A stretch of 36,718 nt of DNA. It comes from Mesorhizobium tianshanense. Lineage in GTDB: Bacteria; Pseudomonadota; Alphaproteobacteria; Rhizobiales; Rhizobiaceae. The stretch lies in NCBI RefSeq assembly GCF_007830515.1, contig NZ_VLKT01000062.1, positions 1 to 36,718 on the forward strand, in the 5' to 3' direction. Within the stretch, counting starts at the first letter, position 1. Every line of letters begins with the position of its first letter. The notes under the pieces are model-generated. The model made no database searches, was not told where the DNA came from, and was given only the letters and a program-made list of their open reading frames with translations. Made by a program: the position numbers and the translations under genes. Positions 31,963 through 36,718 of this stretch are shown here, piece after piece.

Positions 31963-33093
31963 ATGTCCGACAAGAAAATCTCGCGTCGCGGGTTCCTGGG
32001 AAAGTCCACCGCCGTCACCGCCGGTGCGGCTGCGGCAACGACGCTCGCGGCCCCGGCCGTGCTGGCGCAGTCGCCGGTCACCATCAAGATGCAGACCTCC
32101 TGGCCTGCTTCGGACATCTGGATGGATTTCGCGCGGCAATACATAGAGCGCGTCGAAAGGATGTCGGGCGGCCGGCTGAAGTTCGAGCTCCTGCCCGCGG
32201 GTGCGGTCGTCGGCGCGTTCCAGGTGCTGGATGGCGTCAATGACGGCGTCATCGACGCCGCGCATACGGTCCCCGTCTACTGGTACGGCAAGCACAAGGC
32301 CGCGTCGCTTTTCGGAACCGGCCCTGTGTTTGGCGGCAGCGCCACCACCATGCTTGCCTGGTTCCACAAGGGCGGCGGCAAGGATTTCTACCGCGAGCTG
32401 ACGCAGGACATCATGGGCCTCAACGTCGTCGGCTTCTATGGCTTCCCGATGCCGGCGCAGCCGTTCGGCTGGTTCAAGAAACCTGTCACGACCACCGCGG
32501 AACTGCAGGGATTCAAGTATCGGACGGTGGGTCTTGCCGCCGATCTCATGCAGAACCTTGGCCTCAGCGTGGCGCAGCTGCCCGGCGGTGAAATCGTGCC
32601 GGCCATGGAGCGCGGGGTTATCGACGCCTTCGAATTCAACAATCCGTCATCCGACCTTCGCTTCGGTTCGCAGGACGTCGCCAAGAACTACATCTTGTCG
32701 TCCTATCATCAGGCGAGCGAGTCGTTCGAATTCCTGTTCAACAAGGACGTGTTCGACGACCTCGACGACGATTTGAAGGCCATTCTCGAATATGGCGTGG
32801 AGGCGGCCAGCACCGCGAACACCGCGTTCGCCCTCGACAACTATTCAGCCGACCTGCAGAAGCTGCAGACCGAGCACGGCGTTACCGTGCACCGCACCTC
32901 CAAGGAGATTCTCGACGCGGAACTCCAGGCTTGGGACAAGATCATCCCGACGCTGGAGGCGGATGAGTTCATGAAACGGGTGCTCGATAGCCAGCGCCAA
33001 TGGGTCGAACGCGTCGTCTACTACGAGCTCATGAATTCAGCCGACCTGGCACTGGCCTACGAACATTATTTCCCAGGCAAGCTGAAGCTCTGA
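31963..33093 (+). CDS. TRAP transporter solute-binding protein (DctP type)
   Basis: A 376-residue periplasmic binding protein. The N-terminus has a twin-arginine export signal (SRRGFLGKS, hydrophobic core, cleavage near AVLA-Q), so it is exported folded. The mature part matches TRAP solute receptors: VKIQTSW-like opening (TIKMQTSWPASD), GGRLKFELLPAGAVV, YWYGKHKAASLF, the ligand-carboxylate region FKYRTVGLAADLMQNLGLSV with its Arg, and EFNNPSSDLRFG. These phrases resemble the TakP/FcbT1-like branch that binds alpha-keto acids or aromatic carboxylates. A carboxylate ligand is therefore likely, but not specified. GGGAGGAA precedes the ATG. It is the first gene of the operon with DctQ and DctM, followed by a hairpin. 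Confidence 0.93.
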   Translation: MSDKKISRRGFLGKSTAVTAGAAAATTLAAPAVLAQSPVTIKMQTSWPASDIWMDFARQYIERVERMSGGRLKFELLPAGAVVGAFQVLDGVNDGVIDAAHTVPVYWYGKHKAASLFGTGPVFGGSATTMLAWFHKGGGKDFYRELTQDIMGLNVVGFYGFPMPAQPFGWFKKPVTTTAELQGFKYRTVGLAADLMQNLGLSVAQLPGGEIVPAMERGVIDAFEFNNPSSDLRFGSQDVAKNYILSSYHQASESFEFLFNKDVFDDLDDDLKAILEYGVEAASTANTAFALDNYSADLQKLQTEHGVTVHRTSKEILDAELQAWDKIIPTLEADEFMKRVLDSQRQWVERVVYYELMNSADLALAYEHYFPGKLKL

Positions 33094-33113
33094 TTCGCAC
33101 CTCCGCTTCGGCA

Positions 33114-33141
33114 AATCCGGCGGTCTTCCGGCCGCCGGATT
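33114..33141 (+). terminator. Intercistronic hairpin between dctP and dctQ
   Basis: AATCCGGCGG (33114-33123) and CCGCCGGATT (33132-33141) form a perfect 10-bp stem with an 8-base loop in the 69-base gap after the binding-protein gene. A TGTATCTG stretch rather than a U-run follows. It probably acts as a partial terminator or mRNA 3' stabiliser, raising the amount of receptor over permease. Confidence 0.6.
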
Positions 33142-33162
33142 GTATCTGACGGAACCCAGCAC

Positions 33163-33810
33163 ATGCTCCGTTACATTGCATTCGCCGATGAACTTTCGGC
33201 ATGGTTTGGAAAGGTGTTCGCCTGGAGCGTCGTCATCATGACGCTCGGCGTGAGCTATGAAGTTGTCGTGCGATACCTGTTCAGCGCGCCGACCGCGTGG
33301 GCATTCGACCTCAGCTACATGCTCTACGGCACCATGTTCATGATGGCCGGCGCCTACACCCTGTCGCGAGACGGGCATGTGCGCGGCGATTTCGTCTACC
33401 GTCTGTGGCGGCCGCGCACGCAAGCGGCGGTCGAACTTGTCCTCTACTTCATCTTCTTCTTTCCAGGCGTGACGGCGCTGGTTCTGGCCGGATGGAAGGC
33501 TGCCGCGCGCAGCTTCCGCTATCTCGAGGTAAGCTCGAACAGTCCGGCCGGGATTCCGATCTTCCAGTTCAAGGCTGTCATCGTGGCGGCAGGCATCCTG
33601 CTCTTCGTGCAGGGGATTGCCCAGGTGTTCCGCTGCGTCGTCTGTCTGCGAACCGGAACATGGCCGCGCGCGGCTGAAGACGTGGAAGAGACCGAGAAGG
33701 TGCTGATGGAAGCCAAGACGCTCGATGTTCTGCATCACGGTTCGGAAGCAGTCGACCTCCCATTCCTCCACCCCGACGATAAACCCGACCGCGACGGAGA
33801 AGACAGATGA
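33163..33810 (+). CDS. TRAP transporter small permease subunit (DctQ type)
   Basis: A 215-residue membrane protein with four hydrophobic helices (residues about 15-35, 47-66, 87-108, 137-157). It has DctQ family features: SYEVVVRYLFSAPTAWAFDLSYMLYGTMFMMAGAY in the first half and the conserved HVRGDFVY loop. A hydrophilic C-terminal tail of about 50 residues, rich in Glu and Asp, is longer than in the smallest family members. DctQ forms the helical scaffold around the large permease and helps receive the binding protein. GGAAC lies nine bases before the ATG. Its stop overlaps the dctM start as ATGA, so the two membrane subunits are translationally coupled. Confidence 0.92.
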   Translation: MLRYIAFADELSAWFGKVFAWSVVIMTLGVSYEVVVRYLFSAPTAWAFDLSYMLYGTMFMMAGAYTLSRDGHVRGDFVYRLWRPRTQAAVELVLYFIFFFPGVTALVLAGWKAAARSFRYLEVSSNSPAGIPIFQFKAVIVAAGILLFVQGIAQVFRCVVCLRTGTWPRAAEDVEETEKVLMEAKTLDVLHHGSEAVDLPFLHPDDKPDRDGEDR

Positions 33811-35228
33811 GCGATCCTCAGGTCGCCGTCGCGATGCTGCTCATCCTGCTTCTGGCGATCTTCCTTGGCTTCCCGGTTGCGTTCACCTTGATGGCGCTCG
33901 GGGTCGCCTTTGGCTACTACGCCTATTTCGATCCGGGGCGGATGTGGCGCGTCTACGAACGGGCGGTTGAGGATGGTGCCGACGCCTGGACGCTTACGGA
34001 GCATTGGATCGGCGGCTTCTTCAACAACCGCATTTTCGATCTGTTCGTCAATCAGACCTATTCAGTGATCTCGAACGACGTGCTGACCGCTATCCCGCTG
34101 TTCCTGTTCATGGGCTACATCGTCGAGCGATCCAATATCATCGAGCGCCTTTTCGGCACCCTCTTTATCGCCACCCGGCGCGTTCCCGGCTCCATGGCGG
34201 TCGCCGCCCTCATCACCTGCACCCTTTTCGCAACGGCCACCGGCATTGTCGGCGCGGTCGTGACACTCATGGGCCTGCTGGCGTTTCCCGCCATGCTGAA
34301 GGCGCGCTACGACGTCAGATATGCCTCGGGAGTGATCTGCGCGGGCGGAACCCTCGGCATCCTCATTCCGCCGTCCATTCTGCTCATCGTCTATGGCGCG
34401 ACGGCGGGTGTGTCGGTGGTCCGCATGTATGCGGCGGCGCTGCTTCCAGGACTGCTGCTTGCCGGCCTCTATCTGACCTATGTGGTGGCCAAGGCGGTGC
34501 TGCAGCCGCAGGTGGCGCCGAAGCCGACCCGGGACGAGGTAGGGCACTATTCGGCCCTGCAGATCAGCTGGATGCTGCTGACGTCCTTCGTCCCTCTGGC
34601 GGGCCTGATCCTCGCGGTGCTCGGCGCTATTCTCTTCGGCCTCGCCACGCCTTCGGAGGCTGCCGCCATCGGCGCGCTCGGCGGCGTCGTGCTGGCCGCC
34701 GCCTACCGAGCCCTGACGTGGCAACGCCTGAAGGAGTCCGTCTATTTGACGGCGCGCACGACCGCGATGGTGTGCTGGCTGTTCGTCGGCTCCGCGACCT
34801 TCGCCTCGGTCTTTGCCTATCTGGGAGGCCAGCAGCTGATCAGCGATTTCGTCACCGGCCTCGACATGTCGCCGCTGATGTTCCTGATCGTCGCCCAGCT
34901 CATCATCTTCATCCTGGGCTGGCCGTTGGAATGGACGGAGATCATCGTGATCTTCATTCCGATCTTCCTGCCGCTGCTGGCGCATTTCGAGATCGATCCG
35001 CTGTTTTTCGGCGTGCTCGTCGCGGTCAATCTTCAGACGGCCTTTCTGTCGCCGCCCATGGCGATGTCGGCCTACTACCTCAAGGGCATTTCGCCGCCGC
35101 ATGTTCAGCTTTCGGATATTTTCCGCGGAATGATGCCCTATATGCTGATCGTCATCCTGTGCATGGTCATCATCTACATCTTCCCGCAGATCGTGTACGG
35201 GCTGCCCAACCTGATCTACGGGGGCTGA
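33807..35228 (+). CDS. TRAP transporter large permease subunit (DctM type)
   Basis: A 473-residue polytopic membrane protein with about 12 hydrophobic segments, the sodium-coupled transport subunit of a TRAP system. Family marks include FLGFPVAFTLMALGVAFG near the start, TAIPLFLFMGYIVERS, VALITCTLFATATGIVGAVV, the GTLGILIPPSILLIVYG loop and a second-half VFIPIFLPL repeat. It contains an unusual periplasmic/loop insertion after the first helix pair (DPGRMWRVYERAVEDGADAW), as in the larger DctM proteins tied to TakP-like receptors. Together with DctP and DctQ it should import a carboxylate using the sodium gradient. The ATGA overlap with dctQ and a downstream 55-residue membrane ORF complete the operon. 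Confidence 0.94.
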   Translation: MSDPQVAVAMLLILLLAIFLGFPVAFTLMALGVAFGYYAYFDPGRMWRVYERAVEDGADAWTLTEHWIGGFFNNRIFDLFVNQTYSVISNDVLTAIPLFLFMGYIVERSNIIERLFGTLFIATRRVPGSMAVAALITCTLFATATGIVGAVVTLMGLLAFPAMLKARYDVRYASGVICAGGTLGILIPPSILLIVYGATAGVSVVRMYAAALLPGLLLAGLYLTYVVAKAVLQPQVAPKPTRDEVGHYSALQISWMLLTSFVPLAGLILAVLGAILFGLATPSEAAAIGALGGVVLAAAYRALTWQRLKESVYLTARTTAMVCWLFVGSATFASVFAYLGGQQLISDFVTGLDMSPLMFLIVAQLIIFILGWPLEWTEIIVIFIPIFLPLLAHFEIDPLFFGVLVAVNLQTAFLSPPMAMSAYYLKGISPPHVQLSDIFRGMMPYMLIVILCMVIIYIFPQIVYGLPNLIYGG

Positions 35229-35249
35229 GATGCCGCTGGAGGACAATAG

Positions 35250-35417
35250 ATGACCTTGAGTCGCTTCCTGGCCGTCCTGGCGTTTGTTGTCTTCCTGGCG
35301 TTTTTCGGCGTCGTGGTCCGGTTCGTCCCGCATCCCGATCTAGTGGTTGCGATCGGCATCGGCGTCCTCCTTGCGGGCTACGATCTTTGGAGCCAACTGT
35401 GGTCTCGCGCGAGGTAA
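35250..35417 (+). CDS. Small two-helix membrane protein in the TRAP operon
   Basis: A 55-residue ORF beginning MTLSRFLAVLAFVVFLAFF, with two hydrophobic segments (about 6-24 and 31-46) joined by a VRFVPHPDL turn, and ending YDLWSQLWSRAR. GGAGG lies seven bases before the ATG. It starts 21 bases after dctM on the same strand and has codon use like its neighbours, which favours a real gene. I do not recognise a named family. Its position suggests an accessory subunit of the transporter or a membrane microprotein that binds it. Function unknown. Confidence 0.7.
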   Translation: MTLSRFLAVLAFVVFLAFFGVVVRFVPHPDLVVAIGIGVLLAGYDLWSQLWSRAR

Positions 35418-35465
35418 TCGCCAGATGGGGGCAGGTATCCCCAAAGAACGCATTGCAGGAAGATC

Positions 35466-36365
35466 ATGGGATTCGGGGTCTTCATTCACCGCTCAGATTC
35501 GATCTACAACGATCGCCCCGCAGAGCAATACCAGTTTCCTCGCCCGTATCTGCGCCGCGTCGAAGCATGCGTCGGCGGCTGGATCATTTACTACGAGCCT
35601 AGCAAGGTAAACGATACCCGTGGCTATTACGCCGTAGCCAAAGTCCAACAGATCATTCCCGATCCTGTGACGCCTGATATGTACCTCGCTCTGATTGAGC
35701 CTGGAACTTATCTCGATTTCGTCAATCCTGTTCCATTCAACGGACCTGATGGCGTCGTTGAACGAGGCTTGCTCAACGACCAAGGACGGATTTCCGGTCG
35801 CGCCCAATCGGCCGTCCGGCCGATCAGTCCAAGCGACTTCAACCGCATTATCGATTTGGGCCTGGAGACGAATGAGTTGTTGCTATCGCGCGTTGATGAG
35901 ACCGGCACATCTCCTGGCTTTCAGGATGAGCAGGTGCCATTCGAATTCGAGCAGAGCCGTGATCGCGTAAACTACATCGGATCGCGAATTGTACGGGACC
36001 GCATTTTCCGTCGCATCGTCTTGCGCGCCTATGATGAGCGGTGCACGATCACGGGGCTGAAGTTGATAAATGGCGGCGGCCGGGCCGAGGTTTCTGCCGC
36101 CCACATTCGACCAGTCGAAGCGAACGGACCGGATGTCATCAACAACGGGATCGCACTGTCCGGCACCGCGCATTGGATGTTCGATCGCGGATTGATCAGC
36201 CTATCCGATGATCTGGAAATCCTTATCTCGCGACAGGTCAACGATCTAGACAGCGTACAGGCGTTCATAAACAAGACCGGCCGCGCGCTTCCGCCGAACC
36301 GACAGTTTGAACGCCCGCATCCTCGCTTCTTGAAATGGCACCGCGACCACTGCTTCAAGCAGTGA
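35466..36365 (+). CDS. HNH endonuclease with an N-terminal accessory domain
   Basis: A 299-residue protein. The C-terminal part (about 180-260) is an HNH nuclease of the HNH_2 type: CTITGLKL (Cys193), AAHIRPVEANGPD (His213), NNGIALSG (Asn227) and AHWMFDRGLISL (His236). The metal-binding His, Asn and His and the following FD are in place, so it may cut DNA. The N-terminal 90 residues (VGGWIIYYEPSKV, GYYAVAKVQQIIPDP, YLALIEPGTY) resemble small PUA/EVE-type barrels that read modified bases, by eye only. Such fusions occur among modification-dependent restriction enzymes and in solitary HNH genes of islands. AGGAAG precedes the ATG. It lacks a methylase partner and sits beside an insertion sequence. 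Its codon use looks less GC-biased than its neighbours. Confidence 0.85.
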   Translation: MGFGVFIHRSDSIYNDRPAEQYQFPRPYLRRVEACVGGWIIYYEPSKVNDTRGYYAVAKVQQIIPDPVTPDMYLALIEPGTYLDFVNPVPFNGPDGVVERGLLNDQGRISGRAQSAVRPISPSDFNRIIDLGLETNELLLSRVDETGTSPGFQDEQVPFEFEQSRDRVNYIGSRIVRDRIFRRIVLRAYDERCTITGLKLINGGGRAEVSAAHIRPVEANGPDVINNGIALSGTAHWMFDRGLISLSDDLEILISRQVNDLDSVQAFINKTGRALPPNRQFERPHPRFLKWHRDHCFKQ

Positions 36366-36424
36366 AGCACCGCCGGCGTGGGAGCGTGTTGGTAGGTGGG
36401 TGGAACGGCCGCCTCTGACCGATT

Positions 36425-36718
36425 GTGTTGAAAAAGTCCGGGTTGCAGCAGCCCTGAAGCACTGATTCAATCTTCGTCGTAAGAGGAGATTGAGTCGATG
36501 ATGGGCGAGCAAAGTGTGATGCAGGAGGAGCTGTTTTACGGCTTCAGCCTGGAGCGGCATGTGCCGGCGGATCACCTGCTCAGAGCGATCGACCGCTTCG
36601 TCGACCTTTCCGCCATCCGCCAGCATCTGGCGCCCTTCTACAGCCCGATCGGCCGTCCCTCGATCGACCCTGAGCTGCTGATCCGCATGCTGATCGTCGG
36701 CTATTGCTTCGGCATCCG
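36425..36718 (+). mobile_element. IS1182/IS5-like insertion sequence, left part
   Basis: The element appears to begin at GTGTTGAAAAAGTCCG near 36425, the kind of terminal sequence seen at the ends of IS1182-type elements, and continues through its transposase gene past the window edge. The right terminal repeat and any target duplication are out of view, so the exact left end is inferred. Confidence 0.65.
36498..36718 (+). CDS. IS1182-type transposase (N-terminal part)
   Basis: The first 73 codons of a transposase. MQEELFYGFSLERHVPADHL, LLRAIDRFVDLSAIRQHLAPFY and GRPSIDPELLIRMLIVGYCFGIR match the DUF772 N-terminal domain that precedes the DDE catalytic domain in IS1182 and related IS5-group transposases. 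The start codon at 36498 follows GAGGAG by about eight bases; a second ATG follows directly. The frame is open to the window edge. The catalytic part is outside, so activity cannot be judged. Confidence 0.88.
   Translation, partial: MMGEQSVMQEELFYGFSLERHVPADHLLRAIDRFVDLSAIRQHLAPFYSPIGRPSIDPELLIRMLIVGYCFGI

Noticed and set aside
34004..35602. Rightward open frame of 532 codons
   Set aside because: Overlaps dctM almost fully in another frame, with a composition typical of GC-rich shadows and no membrane pattern.

Overview
The window looks like chromosomal DNA of an alphaproteobacterium of the order Hyphomicrobiales, most likely Mesorhizobium or a close relative. The evidence is high GC with strong GC3, the protein families and gene order (HAD-IIA hydrolase, ribF, ileS, lipoprotein, tadA, RNA pseudouridine synthase, rsmD, paired M16 peptidases, patatin), and short palindromic repeats of a type I remember from rhizobial genomes. 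The genus is inferred from familiarity, not from a search.

Layout. 1-731 is the 3' part of a group II intron (end of the reverse transcriptase/maturase plus domains V/VI). 868-3020 holds a divergent HxlR regulator and glutathione S-transferase pair and a DUF2189 membrane protein. 3033-5356 holds a beheaded LysE-type exporter remnant and a large TadG-like von Willebrand factor A protein. 5703-20373 is mostly conserved housekeeping: HAD-IIA hydrolase, ribF, HdeD-like membrane protein, MipA/OmpV outer-membrane protein, ileS, a lipoprotein, tadA, a pseudouridine synthase with repetitive disordered arms, rsmD, two M16 peptidases that together appear to form one active site, and a patatin-like phospholipase.

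20374-22732 is an accessory exported pair (a small protein with two kinds of short tandem repeat, followed by a cysteine-rich ADYC-motif protein) beside a CDF-like membrane protein that lacks the usual metal ligands. 22786-27812 is a regulatory block: a hybrid histidine kinase with an overlapping OmpR-type regulator, a second OmpR-type regulator transcribed divergently, and a LuxR-type regulator. Divergent from the last are a small exported protein and a c-type cytochrome resembling the methanol-metabolism-related type, with no quinoprotein dehydrogenase in view.

29146-31808 holds a long coiled-coil protein and a CapA-like metallophosphatase. 31963-35417 is a complete TRAP transporter operon (DctP, DctQ, DctM) with an intercistronic hairpin and a 55-residue membrane protein at its end. 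35466-36365 encodes an HNH endonuclease with an unusual N-terminal domain, and an IS1182/IS5-like insertion sequence runs off the right edge. Both window edges are therefore mobile DNA.

The best candidates for something undescribed are the repeat protein/ADYC pair, the M16 pair separated by an inverted-repeat element that may have supplied a new start codon, two mini-ORFs whose stop codons overlap the ribF and ileS starts, the HNH protein, and the cytochrome/exported-protein/LuxR set. No tRNA, rRNA or CRISPR array was seen.
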